DNA of 64,000 nucleotides from Candidatus Nitrotoga sp. CP45 (lineage in GTDB: Bacteria > Pseudomonadota > Gammaproteobacteria > Burkholderiales > Gallionellaceae), in contig QFXJ01000050.1 of the NCBI GenBank assembly GCA_003402375.1, positions 50,743-114,742 on the forward strand, read 5' to 3'. Below, in pieces: positions 1-8,091 of the stretch. Numbering within the stretch: the first letter of the stretch is position 1; every line of letters begins with the position of its first letter. A model generated the notes under the pieces. That model was given only the letters and a program-made list of their open reading frames with translations, did not search any database and was not told the DNA's origin. The translations under genes were made by a program, and so were the position numbers.

Positions 1-447
1 CGGACTGCACATCTTTTGCAGTATGTCGGCGCAAGTGCCGCGCCAGCGTTCGGCTCCCGCACTGCCAATCTGCATAACCAACACATCGCCATATTGATCT
101 ACTACCAGCCCGGGCAGGCCATCGGATTCGCCATGAATCAGGCGCAGGCCAGTGCTGTGTTGCGCCAATTTGAGATCTTTGCGCAATGCCAGTGCATGGG
201 TAATTTTCGTGCGGAAAAAATCTGCATCGATGCTTTGCTCCGCGTGCCATGACCATACTCGCGCAGCAATTTGTGAATGTGCATTGTATGCGGCTTGAGC
301 GAGGAAAGCGCCTTGTGTTGAGTATATCTGTACGGTGTCACCATTAATAGGTGAGCCTTCCACACATTTAATTGCCCCGGAGAATACCCATGGGTGTCGG
401 CGCAGAAGAGATTTCTCCCTCCCCTCCTTAAGAATAATTTTATTCAT
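1..447 (-). CDS. rlmI: Class I SAM-dependent rRNA methyltransferase, RlmI-like (partial, N-terminal 149 residues)
   Basis: Reading the minus strand from the ATG at 447 gives an open frame of 149 codons that runs off the left edge. The protein opens MNKIILKEGREKSLLRRHPW and continues WVFSGAI, which is the PUA-domain start of the RlmI/YccW family; this family methylates a cytosine of 23S rRNA. The later stretch SDGLPGLVVDQYGD is the family's linker into the methyltransferase fold. The SAM-binding and catalytic part lies outside the window. Its ATG overlaps the xerC stop codon as ATGA, so the two are probably co-transcribed. The family assignment is firm; the exact target base cannot be read from the sequence. 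Confidence 0.85.
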   Translation of the reverse strand, partial: MNKIILKEGREKSLLRRHPWVFSGAIKCVEGSPINGDTVQIYSTQGAFLAQAAYNAHSQIAARVWSWHAEQSIDADFFRTKITHALALRKDLKLAQHSTGLRLIHGESDGLPGLVVDQYGDVLVMQIGSAGAERWRGTCADILQKMCSP

Positions 448-1364
448 GGGATTTTCTTTTTGGCCCGAGGATGCGCTGCATCGTAAATTTTACTGAGGTA
501 TTGGAAATCAAGATGGGTGTAAACCTGCGTAGTAGAAATGCTGGTATGGCCGAGCATTTCTTGCACTGCCCGTAAATCTCCGCTGGATTGCAGCACATGT
601 GAGGCGAACGAATGACGCAACAAGTGCGGATGAACCCCACTGGTGATGCCCTGTTTGATGCCCCAACCTGACATGCGTAATTGCACCGCGCGCGAACCAA
701 TACGGCGACCATTGCGGTTAACGAATAATGCCGTTTCATCCTGTTTGGCCAACTGTCCGCGCACTACCAGCCAAGCTTGCAGCGCAGAGATCGCATAACT
801 GCCCAACGGTACAATGCGGGTCTTGGCACCTTTGCCCACAACGCGCACAGCTGCATCAGCAAAGTCAAGCGCAACAGGATCAAGACTAACCAGCTCTGCC
901 AAGCGCAGACCGGAAGAATAAAATAATTCAAACATCGCTTTGTCACGCACCGCCAGAATGTCGCCTGCTGTGGGTAGTTCCATCATGCGCACAGCTTCGT
1001 CCGGGGAAAGTGCATGCGGCAGATTGCGCGCCGATTTGGGCGCACGCAGCCCGATGCACGGGTTATCTTTAAACTGGTGGTCGCGTATTAGATAAGAATA
1101 AAAACTACGCCATGCCGACAGCATACGCGCCAAACTCTTGCCACCCAAACCGCTACCATGCAATTGTGCGACAAAACGACGAATTTGATGGTTTTTGAGT
1201 TCGTTTAGTGGCGTAAAACCAGCAAGCTTAAATAGACGGCAAATATCGCGGGAGTAATTTTCCGCAGTAAGGGGGGAGTAACGGCGCTCGTTGCGCAGAT
1301 GATCGAGAAATCCGTGCAGTGCAACTTGGTTGAAAGTGGTAGCCTGCGCGGTGCTGTTTATCAT
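444..1364 (-). CDS. xerC: Tyrosine recombinase XerC
   Basis: A 306-residue protein, the usual XerC length. XerC with XerD resolves chromosome dimers at dif in the cytoplasm. An N-terminal SAM-like core-binding domain covers roughly residues 10-95. The catalytic domain shows the full tyrosine recombinase set: Arg154 in SSGLRLAEL, Lys178 in VVGKG, His247 and Arg250 in HLLRH, His273 in LGH and the nucleophile Tyr282 in VYTH. It follows the DUF484 gene by 4 bases and its stop overlaps the next start, giving the dapF-DUF484-xerC order common in Proteobacteria. That context supports housekeeping XerC rather than a phage or integron integrase. Confidence 0.93.
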   Translation of the reverse strand: MINSTAQATTFNQVALHGFLDHLRNERRYSPLTAENYSRDICRLFKLAGFTPLNELKNHQIRRFVAQLHGSGLGGKSLARMLSAWRSFYSYLIRDHQFKDNPCIGLRAPKSARNLPHALSPDEAVRMMELPTAGDILAVRDKAMFELFYSSGLRLAELVSLDPVALDFADAAVRVVGKGAKTRIVPLGSYAISALQAWLVVRGQLAKQDETALFVNRNGRRIGSRAVQLRMSGWGIKQGITSGVHPHLLRHSFASHVLQSSGDLRAVQEMLGHTSISTTQVYTHLDFQYLSKIYDAAHPRAKKKIP

Positions 1365-1368
1365 CGCT

Positions 1369-1989
1369 TTATAGTGAGGGGCGTAGCGCGCTGCTCACAA
1401 TTTCGGCAATGCGCTGCAGAAACAAAGTACCCATACCAGGATAAAAGCGTTGCGCATCCTCACTGGCCAATATTAACAGGCCGATGGATTGTTCATCCGC
1501 CCGCAGCGGTAAATAAGCAAACGAATGCAAATGGGCCGCGCTTTCGCCAAACCAGGCCAAAGTGTCATGAAGAGCGTGATAAACACAGACGGGTTGAAGT
1601 TGCTGATCCACAAAAGTAAGTACTTCCAAGCTAGGCGGTAACCCTTTCCAGATGTGCAACACAACATGTGGCACGGCAAAAATTTCACGCAAATTCTGCG
1701 TAATGACATTCTGCAAACTCATCAGGTCGCGTACGCCAAATAACGCGAGGGTGAATTGATGCACTTTTTGCTGTAATGCGTCGTTGTCCTGAGCAAACTT
1801 TACCATCTCGTGCAGTTTTTTTTCCAAGCCTTTGTTCTGCTCACGCAAAGTCAATAACTGCCGCTCGTTTAATGAAATGGTGCGTCCGCTATACGGATGG
1901 GGAATAGTGACTTCCGCTAACATATCAGCGTGATCTTCAAAGAACTGGGGATTATTTTGTAAATATAGTGCGATGTCTGCGGATTTCAT
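1369..1989 (-). CDS. DUF484 family protein
   Basis: A 206-residue protein of the DUF484 family, whose members have a GAF-like fold and sit between dapF and xerC in many Proteobacteria. The N-terminus (ALYLQNNPQFFEDH) and the central SLNERQLLTLREQN segment are typical. Residues 45-75 look like a short coiled coil leading into the GAF-like region. Function is not established; synteny with xerC suggests a link to chromosome or cell-division processes, but that is only inference. It begins 9 bases after the dapF stop and is probably in the same transcript. Confidence 0.88.
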   Translation of the reverse strand: MKSADIALYLQNNPQFFEDHADMLAEVTIPHPYSGRTISLNERQLLTLREQNKGLEKKLHEMVKFAQDNDALQQKVHQFTLALFGVRDLMSLQNVITQNLREIFAVPHVVLHIWKGLPPSLEVLTFVDQQLQPVCVYHALHDTLAWFGESAAHLHSFAYLPLRADEQSIGLLILASEDAQRFYPGMGTLFLQRIAEIVSSALRPSL

Positions 1990-1998
1990 GTCGTCCTC

Positions 1999-2829
1999 TT
2001 ATAAATTTATTTCACCTTCAAATACAGCAATCGCTGGTCCGGTCATAAATACCGGTGTGCCGTTTCCGGCCCAAGCTATGTTTAGCACCCCACCGCGCGT
2101 GGCAACATTCACGCGCGCGTCCAATAGGCCGCGACGGATGCCGGTTACCACTGCGGCGCATGCGCCAGTGCCACAGGACAAAGTTTCACCAGCGCCGCGT
2201 TCATACACGCGTAATTTGATGTGTTTATGATCCACTATCTGCATGAAGCCTGCATTCACTCGTTGCGGAAAACAAGGGTGATGTTCAATGAGCGCCCCCT
2301 GTATGATAACTGGTGCATATTCCACATCAGCCACCACCTGTACCGCATGTGGATTGCCCATCGATAGTGCCGTAATCTGCACTGTTTCGCCCGCTATTTC
2401 TAGCGTTTGGATAACAGCATCACTACTGCCAAGAAACGGAATACGTGCAGCCTCAAAAATCGGTGCGCCCATGTTTACAGTAACTTGACCATTGTCCTCA
2501 AGGCGCGGTGTAATCAAGCCATTTTTTGTTTCTACCACGATTTCACGCTTGAGCGTCAGTTTTTGATCGTGCACAAAACGCATAAAGCAGCGCGCGCCAT
2601 TGCCACATTGTTCCACCTCGCCACCATCAGCATTGAAGATGCGATAACGAAAATCCGCGTCGGGATGCTGAGCAATTTCCACTAGCAAGATTTGATCGCA
2701 GCCCACGCCAAAGTGCCGATCGGCTAACAGGCGCAACTGCTCCGGTGTAAGCTGGATACGCTGGCGTAATCCATTGAGGACTACGAAATCATTACCGGCA
2801 CCGTGCATTTTAGTGAACTTCAGTCTCAT
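1999..2829 (-). CDS. dapF: Diaminopimelate epimerase
   Basis: A 276-residue enzyme that converts LL- to meso-diaminopimelate, the last step before lysine and a direct precursor of peptidoglycan. Both catalytic cysteines are visible: Cys75 in EQCGNGARC and Cys219 in LSCGTGAC, each in the conserved P-loop-like setting of the two mirror-image domains. The start [15 protein letters not shown] is the standard family N-terminus. It leads the dapF-DUF484-xerC-rlmI-like series. The lysA gene often found beside dapF is absent here. Confidence 0.96.
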   Translation of the reverse strand: MRLKFTKMHGAGNDFVVLNGLRQRIQLTPEQLRLLADRHFGVGCDQILLVEIAQHPDADFRYRIFNADGGEVEQCGNGARCFMRFVHDQKLTLKREIVVETKNGLITPRLEDNGQVTVNMGAPIFEAARIPFLGSSDAVIQTLEIAGETVQITALSMGNPHAVQVVADVEYAPVIIQGALIEHHPCFPQRVNAGFMQIVDHKHIKLRVYERGAGETLSCGTGACAAVVTGIRRGLLDARVNVATRGGVLNIAWAGNGTPVFMTGPAIAVFEGEINL

Positions 2830-3116
2830 CTCTTCGTCTCTGTTAATTCCAAATGCCTAAAATAATCCATTATGTACTGGTTTGCCATGCCAGTTGCCAG
2901 CATCCCATAGCAACGATTTTTTTATGCGCGTCATGGCAGGCAATGCGCTCGATGTCGAATTGATCGAAAGCTGACGGATAGTTTAGCCGTTTTTTAAAAT
3001 GGCGATGCAGCTCAGCCCCACCTGCGCGCATCCTTATTGCACAGCAATACGCGTCATTCTTGGTCATGACAAACCCGGTACAGTTTATCCAGTACAGGCT
3101 TGCGTAATTTTTAGCG
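2830..3116. other. Intergenic stretch without a supported gene
   Basis: The 287 bases between dapF and the TauE/SafE gene contain only a 65-codon minus-strand reading frame (2870-3067) that matches no family I recognise. It could be an unknown small protein, but nothing supports it beyond being open. The dapF promoter should lie in the part next to 2829; I see no convincing boxes. Confidence 0.4.
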
Positions 3117-3911
3117 CTAAATAAACTTTATTAACAAATGTGTCGCCAATGCCAGCATCAGCATTGCGAAAAGTTTACGCAATAGCACAATCTTCATGCG
3201 ATGTGCCACCTTCGCGCCGAGTGGCGCAGTAATAACGCTAGCAAGTACGATCCACAATAACGACGGTAGGTACACGAAACCCAGGTTAGGAGAGGGTAGT
3301 GCATAGGAACTAAGGCCCATAACAATGTAGCCTATTGTGCCACCTATGGCGACCGGAAAACCGATCGCTGCAGAGGTACCAATTGCATTGCGTATTGGCA
3401 CATTGCACCAAATTAAAAATGGGACTACAACCGTACCGCCGCCAATAGATACTAAGCTACTGATCCAACCAGTAAACATACCCGTTAGCGTCATGCCGGT
3501 CATACCAGGTAATTGACGTGAGGCTTGCGGGCGCAATTCAAACAAAATTTGGATTGCTGCAAAATATACAAATAAAGCAAAAAATATTCCTAGTCCACGC
3601 GGCGAAACAAATGCGGCGCATAGCGCACCCAGTGCTGTTCCGAACAAAATGCCAGGAGTTATAGTACGAACCACGACCCAGTTCACCGCACCATACTGGT
3701 GGTGTTTGCGCATGCTAGCGAGGGAAGTAAACAGAATGGTTGCCATCGAGGTACCAAGCGCCAGATGCATAACGTAAGGGGCAGGGAAGTGCTGCATTTT
3801 GAACAACATCAGCAAAACTGGCACCAAAATGGTTCCGCCGCCAATGCCGAACATTCCACTAAATAACCCAACCAATGCACCCAGCGCAAGATAGGCGAAA
3901 GCCCATTCCAT
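3117..3911 (-). CDS. TauE/SafE family sulfite/sulfonate exporter (permease)
   Basis: A 264-residue hydrophobic protein with about eight membrane segments. The family signature appears near the N-terminus (GALVGLFSGMFGIGGGTILV) and again in mirrored form around residue 155 (GWISSLVSIGGGTVVVP), the internal duplication typical of TauE/SafE permeases. Members move sulfite, sulfoacetate or other small organic anions across the inner membrane; the substrate cannot be told from sequence. It starts one base after the EVE-protein stop, so the two are probably one operon. Confidence 0.87.
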   Translation of the reverse strand: MEWAFAYLALGALVGLFSGMFGIGGGTILVPVLLMLFKMQHFPAPYVMHLALGTSMATILFTSLASMRKHHQYGAVNWVVVRTITPGILFGTALGALCAAFVSPRGLGIFFALFVYFAAIQILFELRPQASRQLPGMTGMTLTGMFTGWISSLVSIGGGTVVVPFLIWCNVPIRNAIGTSAAIGFPVAIGGTIGYIVMGLSSYALPSPNLGFVYLPSLLWIVLASVITAPLGAKVAHRMKIVLLRKLFAMLMLALATHLLIKFI

Positions 3912-3912
3912 A

Positions 3913-4377
3913 TTAATCGCGTACCAGATGCTTTAGAATAAACCTCCACTCGGCGGGATCAACCGGTGTGATGGACAATCGATTGCCACGTTGCAAAACG
4001 CGCATGCCTTCCAATTGTGGATGGCGGCGCAGCTCTGCCAATGAAATGGGTTCAATTTTCTTTACCCATTGCACATCTACATTAAACCACCGCGGCGTTT
4101 CCTGCGTGGCCTTGGGATCGAAATATTTGCTATTACGTTCGAATTGGGTTGCATCGGGATAGGCAATGCTGGAAACGCGCGCGATGCCTGCAATGCCTGG
4201 TACAGCACAATTGGAATGATAGAAAAATACCGCATCACCTTTGCACATTTGATCGCGCATGAAGTTACGTGCCTGATAGTTACGGACACCATACCATGCC
4301 ACGGTCTTATCGGGCAGGTTAGCGAGGGCATCGATGCTAACGTCGCTCGGTTCAGATTTCATTAGCCAATAACGCAC
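3913..4377 (-). CDS. EVE domain-containing protein
   Basis: A 154-residue single-domain protein. The N-terminus MRYWLMKSEPSDVSID and the segments WYGVRNYQARNFMR and GDAVFFYHSNC are hallmarks of the EVE domain, a PUA-like fold related to YTH domains that binds modified nucleobases in RNA or DNA. Biological role in stand-alone bacterial EVE proteins is unclear. It is followed directly by the TauE/SafE gene, an association whose meaning is unknown. Length is normal for the family. Confidence 0.87.
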   Translation of the reverse strand: MRYWLMKSEPSDVSIDALANLPDKTVAWYGVRNYQARNFMRDQMCKGDAVFFYHSNCAVPGIAGIARVSSIAYPDATQFERNSKYFDPKATQETPRWFNVDVQWVKKIEPISLAELRRHPQLEGMRVLQRGNRLSITPVDPAEWRFILKHLVRD

Positions 4378-4662
4378 GTTATTCCATTTAAAACTCTAAT
4401 AAAGTGAATCATTCTGTGAGAGTGCTTCTGAGAAAATAATCGCTATAATGGAAATTACAGAGGCGGCTCTCTCCATTATGTCATTCCATTAATTGAGATT
4501 GGAGCCATTAATCCGACAAAAAACAAATAACCTCCGGTTTGGAACAACTATTGTGGCGTCTACCGACTTCCCTATCCCAATACCTCTCGATGTCAGAAGC
4601 ACCAAACTGAATGATGAACCTCCCACAAAGTAATGCATGCGACCTACATGCTGGTGTACCGA
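4378..4662. other. Intergenic region with a nested inverted repeat
   Basis: Between the EVE gene and the 6S RNA terminator there is no supported gene. At 4445-4479 outer arms ATAATGGA and TCCATTAT enclose a second small hairpin (AGAG-GCGG-CTCT). The folded element lacks a T-tract, so it does not look like an intrinsic terminator; it may affect expression of the EVE gene, whose start is 68 bases away. The folate cyclo-ligase gene that often follows 6S RNA is not present. Confidence 0.45.
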
Positions 4663-4693
4663 TAAAAAATAATGCGGCATACGCCGCATTATT
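4663..4693 (-). terminator. Intrinsic terminator of the 6S RNA gene
   Basis: A perfect 11-bp stem (AATAATGCGGC with its complement at 4668-4678 and 4683-4693) with a four-base loop is followed on the minus strand by a run of T. It lies directly downstream of the 6S RNA homology and should end that transcript. Confidence 0.85.
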
Positions 4694-4694
4694 A

Positions 4695-4875
4695 ATTAAA
4701 GCCCCCCGCCTGTGCCGTTGACCCAACATCTTGAACCTGGGTTCAAGAGGGCCGGTTCCCAGTTACATCAGGTACATCCGCAGAGGATGCGCACAACAGT
4801 AACATTAAGGGGCGCGACCTAAGCAGAGCTTATTGGTCCAAAGAATTATGAGCCTGACGAACACCGCAGGGGAAA
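4695..4875 (-). ncRNA. ssrS: 6S RNA
   Basis: The minus strand just downstream of zapA, the classical place for ssrS, carries the 6S hallmarks. There is a 5' arm TTTCCCCTGCGGTGTTCG, a central region that can form the open-promoter-like bubble, the conserved hairpin CTTGAACCCAGGTTCAAG (around 4730-4747), and a 3' arm GGCACAGGCGGGGGG that can pair with the 5' arm. 6S RNA binds sigma70 RNA polymerase holoenzyme and lowers transcription in stationary phase. A strong terminator follows. Exact ends are estimated; the molecule is about 180 bases, as expected. Confidence 0.85.
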
Positions 4876-4876
4876 C

Positions 4877-5191
4877 CTAAAACAACTCATCCTGTTCCGC
4901 AAATAATGCGTCTATAGTTGCCACCATAGAGCCCATTCTACGCTTAAATTCACTCGTGTCAAAACTGGTCCCAAGACCTGGGGTTAATAGTTCGTGAGTA
5001 ATATTTAAAGCAGACATAATTGCGATACGCTCGAGCGTGACAACCTTACCGATATCGCGAATTTCGTGCATTTTCTTATCAAGATAAGCGACCGCATCAA
5101 GCAATTCTGAACGCTCCGCTTCCGGGCAGGCGACGCGGAATTTCCGATCAAGGATTGTGACATCAAGCGTTCTTGCACTCTCGCTACTCAT
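4877..5191 (-). CDS. zapA: Cell division protein ZapA
   Basis: A 104-residue protein. The N-terminal half (LDVTILDRKFRVACPEAE) is the ZapA globular domain and the C-terminal half is helical and suited to the family's coiled-coil dimer or tetramer. ZapA bundles FtsZ filaments at the division ring. It begins 2 bases after a small coiled-coil gene and ends next to 6S RNA, a context conserved across beta- and gammaproteobacteria. Confidence 0.93.
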   Translation of the reverse strand: MSSESARTLDVTILDRKFRVACPEAERSELLDAVAYLDKKMHEIRDIGKVVTLERIAIMSALNITHELLTPGLGTSFDTSEFKRRMGSMVATIDALFAEQDELF

Positions 5192-5193
5192 GT

Positions 5194-5388
5194 TTACTCT
5201 TCAGGTAATTGTGCCAGCAATCGTTCCAAGCGCGATTTGACAGAGTCAATCTTGTCATGGCATTGACGACTTTGACTCAGCGCTTGAGCCAATTCTTGAC
5301 GCAGGTGATGGTTTTTTTCACGCAAATGTCTAGTCAATTGCACCAATTGAGCTAACTTACTTTCCAATGTGTCTAATTCTGCTTGCAT
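5194..5388 (-). CDS. Small coiled-coil protein upstream of zapA (TIGR02449/ZapB-like)
   Basis: A 64-residue protein that is almost one continuous heptad pattern (LDTLESKLAQLVQLTRHLRE followed by further Leu/His/Gln heptads). Short coiled-coil proteins of this type are found immediately upstream of zapA and are annotated as TIGR02449 or ZapB-like. A role in FtsZ-ring organisation is plausible from size, coiled coil and the two-base spacing to zapA. True orthology to E. coli ZapB is not shown. Confidence 0.75.
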   Translation of the reverse strand: MQAELDTLESKLAQLVQLTRHLREKNHHLRQELAQALSQSRQCHDKIDSVKSRLERLLAQLPEE

Positions 5389-5507
5389 GACGCGAACTAT
5401 AGTTTAAAGAAACCTGACCAGTCAAATAGGTAACCAAAAATAATTTTAAACTGTACCGCCAACAGCCCGTTTAGCAGGCGCGCTTTCCAGTTGTGAAGCC
5501 CATTTAC

Positions 5508-5534
5508 CTTTCGACAGGCTCAAGGCGAACGGAC
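5508..5534. repeat. Half copy of a dispersed palindromic repeat
   Basis: The string TTCGACAGGCTCAAGGCGAA plus the following CGG matches the widely dispersed repeat unit (TTCGACAGGCTCAG...CGAACGG) seen as inverted pairs between genes in many beta- and gammaproteobacteria. Only one arm is present here, so it is a solo or decayed copy. Confidence 0.55.
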
Positions 5535-5641
5535 TTCAAACATAATCTGGCCGAATCAATAGTTATGCATTATGGGAAAAAATGCGAAACTAGTAACATA
5601 GAAGCTCCCGCAAGCATGAAATTCAGAATAGTTATAACATC

Positions 5642-5980
5642 ATGCAATACGTACAAAACCTCCCCCTCCCTCCGGCTTTAAACGGATTAGACGATAAAAA
5701 TGAAGTAAAAAAGCTAACCGAAATTAAACCGGTTAACCCCACCCCAGAGCGCACCCAGCCATCAATAGTGCTTCGGCAACTTACACAATCCGAACATCAG
5801 CCCCCCCTTATTAGGCCACTCGAAAGACGAAATGCAGAGACCCATCTTAGCGAACGCCGAACATTCTGTCGCCGTATTAAAACTCAACCTCTTCTGAAAG
5901 AGCTTCGTTCAAAGGTGGATCGACGACACCGTAAACAAAGAAAAACAGATATTACAGAACACATAGATGAAAAGGCTTAA
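5642..5980 (+). CDS. Hypothetical basic protein, 112 residues
   Basis: An open frame whose product is strongly charged and low in hydrophobics. Residues 60-112 are rich in Arg and Lys (for example RPLERRNAETHLSERRTFC). There is no signal peptide or membrane segment. Similar short Arg-rich proteins occur in betaproteobacteria, but I do not recognise a named family. It stands alone between the zapA block and the copper locus. There is no strong ribosome-binding site before the ATG at 5642, so the start is uncertain. A spurious frame cannot be excluded. Confidence 0.45.
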   Translation: MQYVQNLPLPPALNGLDDKNEVKKLTEIKPVNPTPERTQPSIVLRQLTQSEHQPPLIRPLERRNAETHLSERRTFCRRIKTQPLLKELRSKVDRRHRKQRKTDITEHIDEKA

Positions 5981-6247
5981 TCCCGGCAATTTCTCAAACT
6001 AACCAATTCTACCAATCATATAATGGCTACCCCCATCAGTATTATTTTGCGATACAGGGATATAGATATTAATCTGACAGTTGGGATTTGAAATTTTCAT
6101 CGACACATTCCACACGGGGATTCTGGGAGTTTTTTGACGCGCCTTAATGACTGGACAATAATGCCGTGTGTGATCGAGGAGAGTCCACATAGCTTAACAA
6201 TACACATCACGCCAACCCATTTACTAAGTTTAGATATGCCAATTTGC

Positions 6248-6276
6248 TTGACAATATCTTTATTTAAAGATACATT
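6248..6276 (+). promoter_or_regulatory. Sigma70-like promoter of the ncg-nirK locus
   Basis: A perfect -35 box TTGACA (6248-6253) is followed after 17 bases by TACATT (6271-6276), a 4/6 match to the -10 consensus. The first plausible starts of the multicopper oxidase are 41 and 53 bases further on. The position implies that the coding sequence begins downstream of this point and not at the earlier in-frame ATG at 6134. Confidence 0.65.
6255..6272 (+). promoter_or_regulatory. Inverted-repeat operator between -35 and -10 (NsrR-like candidate)
   Basis: TATCTTT-ATTT-AAAGATA is a perfect 7-bp inverted repeat with a 4-base spacer that fills the space between the promoter boxes, where a bound repressor would block polymerase. 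An overlapping stretch at 6267-6289 (AAGATACATTG then AAAATGACTG) matches about 17 of 22 positions of the NsrR consensus AAGATGCATTT-N-AAATGCATCTT. NsrR is the known nitrite/NO-sensitive repressor of the matching locus in Nitrosomonas europaea. Binding of NsrR here is inference. Confidence 0.5.
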
Positions 6277-6316
6277 GAAAATGACTGTTATAAATCCTTA
6301 CCAACTGAAACTTGTA

Positions 6317-7408
6317 ATGATAAGAAAAATGACCATTGCCATCAATACATTGCGTACGTCCACTGTGGCTCGCCACCTCATAAACACTTTAACATTTTGT
6401 TTTTTAACAGGAATAACAACTGCAAGCTGGGCTGAGCAGCGTGAATTTAACCTGAGCATTGATGAAGTTTCAATAGAAGCAGCCCCAGGCTTTACCAACA
6501 AAGTTTTTGCGTTCAACGGACAGGTGCCAGGGCCACTCATCCGCCTCAAGGAAGGAGATGATGTGATGGTGCATGTGGCCAACAACACCACACTTCCTCA
6601 CACTGTCCACTGGCATGGAGTTAACCAAACCGGCAGTTGGCAGCAAGACGGCGTGCCCAGCATTACGCAGGAAGCAATTCAACCCGGGGAATCTTTCACT
6701 TATAAATTCAATGTTGATCGTCCCGGAAGCCTGTGGTACCACTGCCATGTAAATGTCTGGGAGCATGTGGCGATACGCGGGATGTGGGGGCCAATGATTG
6801 TCGATCCCAAAAACCCGAGCGCACTCGAAAAAGAAGTTACCCTGGATGCCATTCTGATGATGAGCACTTGGCAATCACCTTATGCCAACGTATATGGCAA
6901 AGGGGGCAACCCGCAGGATGTTTCTGACTACTTTTCGGTAAACGCAAGATCCTTCCCGTTCACCCAACCGATTAGGGTCAAGAAAGGCGATGTATTGAGA
7001 ATGCGCTTTATTGGCGCAGGCGATGAAACTCACCAAATGCATATGCATGGGCATGACATGCTCATCACCCACAAAGACGGATACCCGCTTGCCAGCCCTT
7101 ATTATGTGGACACAGTCCCGGTAGGGCCTGGGGAGCGTTATGACGTAATCGTCAAAATGAACAATCCTGGACTTTTCATAATGCACGACCATGTTGACAA
7201 GCACATGACAAACAACGGTGCCTCAATGGGTGGGCCAGTGACCGTTTTCGAATATGAAGGCGTCAAAATGAATGACTGGTACGCATGGAAAGGTAAAGTG
7301 TACGACCCCAATTTCTTCTACAGTGTGTCACTTACACAAGGATATGGACTTTTCAACAGCGCACCTTTCATGGGAAAAGTCGTCGAACAGGGAAAAAGGA
7401 GGAGATAA
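6317..7408 (+). CDS. ncgA: Two-domain multicopper oxidase, type C (NcgA-like)
   Basis: A periplasmic blue copper oxidase of about 363 residues. Starts at 6317 or 6329 put a signal peptide at the N-terminus (hydrophobic INTLTFCFLTGITTASWA, cleavage before EQREF); the frame stays open back to 6134, upstream of the promoter. Domain 1 has HWHG (His98, His100) and YHCHVNVWEH...GM, giving type 1 copper ligands Cys143, His150 and Met156. Domain 2 has HMHGH (242-246) and HDH (290-292): Asp replaces the usual Cys, so domain 2 lacks a type 1 site. That is the type C two-domain architecture, as in the N. europaea enzyme encoded next to nirK. It is the first gene of an ncgABC-nirK-like cluster. Confidence 0.85.
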   Translation: MIRKMTIAINTLRTSTVARHLINTLTFCFLTGITTASWAEQREFNLSIDEVSIEAAPGFTNKVFAFNGQVPGPLIRLKEGDDVMVHVANNTTLPHTVHWHGVNQTGSWQQDGVPSITQEAIQPGESFTYKFNVDRPGSLWYHCHVNVWEHVAIRGMWGPMIVDPKNPSALEKEVTLDAILMMSTWQSPYANVYGKGGNPQDVSDYFSVNARSFPFTQPIRVKKGDVLRMRFIGAGDETHQMHMHGHDMLITHKDGYPLASPYYVDTVPVGPGERYDVIVKMNNPGLFIMHDHVDKHMTNNGASMGGPVTVFEYEGVKMNDWYAWKGKVYDPNFFYSVSLTQGYGLFNSAPFMGKVVEQGKRRR

Positions 7409-7410
7409 AT

Positions 7411-8091
7411 ATGAAGCGAATAATTTTTGTTGTCTTACTTGGCTTTTCTGGAGCGACCCTCGCCGAGGGAGGAATGCTTCAAGGGAGTTGCGCCGCCTGC
7501 CACAACACTAAGGGGCCGGCAACTCAGACATTAAAAACTGCCTTTGAAAAAAAGGGGCCAGATCTTTTTTACGCGGGCAATAAATATCGCCAGGAATGGC
7601 TCGTATCTTGGCTGCAAAAGCCCGGGCGGATTCGTCCAGCCGGAATGTACTATGGCGGACATATCAAGGCTGGGGCAAAAGGTGATGAAATTGATGCTTC
7701 GACGCTCACAGATCATATTGCACTTTCCAAGGCCGATGCCACCTCAGTTGCGGCCGAACTCATGAAGATGAAACCGCATGATGACTTGATCGCAAAGGAA
7801 AAAATCGAGCCCGGTACAATACCAAAGCAGATGGGGGAAATGGCCTTTACTAAATTCTTGGGTTGTATGGCCTGTCACTTGATCGAGCCTGAATATGGCG
7901 GGCTATCGGGGCCAGAGCTTTATACGGCGGCAAAGCGTCTGCAACCACAATATATGTCAAGCTTCATCAGATCTCCTCAAGCTTGGGAGCCAAAATCCAT
8001 GATGCCCAACAAAAACTTATCGGAGGTGAATATACAGAAAATGGTTCATTATCTTGAGACACTGAGCAAGGAGAACGCAAATGCCAACTAA
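7411..8091 (+). CDS. ncgB: Diheme cytochrome c (NcgB-like)
   Basis: A 226-residue protein with a signal peptide (about residues 1-18) and two c-type haem sites: CAACH at 27-31 and CMACH at 152-156. It is therefore exported to the periplasm. It starts 2 bases after the oxidase stop, with a good AGGAGG site just ahead, and overlaps the next cytochrome by 11 bases. In the N. europaea ncgABC-nirK operon the second gene is likewise a cytochrome c. The likely role is electron transfer to or from the oxidase and NirK; the direct partner is not known. Confidence 0.85.
   Translation: MKRIIFVVLLGFSGATLAEGGMLQGSCAACHNTKGPATQTLKTAFEKKGPDLFYAGNKYRQEWLVSWLQKPGRIRPAGMYYGGHIKAGAKGDEIDASTLTDHIALSKADATSVAAELMKMKPHDDLIAKEKIEPGTIPKQMGEMAFTKFLGCMACHLIEPEYGGLSGPELYTAAKRLQPQYMSSFIRSPQAWEPKSMMPNKNLSEVNIQKMVHYLETLSKENANAN

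Noticed and set aside
444..1364. xerC as a possible integron integrase
   Set aside because: It lacks the integron-specific extra helix region and sits in the standard dapF-DUF484-xerC block, 15 kb from the cassettes.
2870..3067. 65-codon minus-strand frame between dapF and the exporter
   Set aside because: No family features or ribosome-binding site; could be chance.
6134..6316. Upstream 61 codons in frame with the multicopper oxidase
   Set aside because: The promoter lies within this stretch, and a proper signal peptide appears only from 6317/6329.
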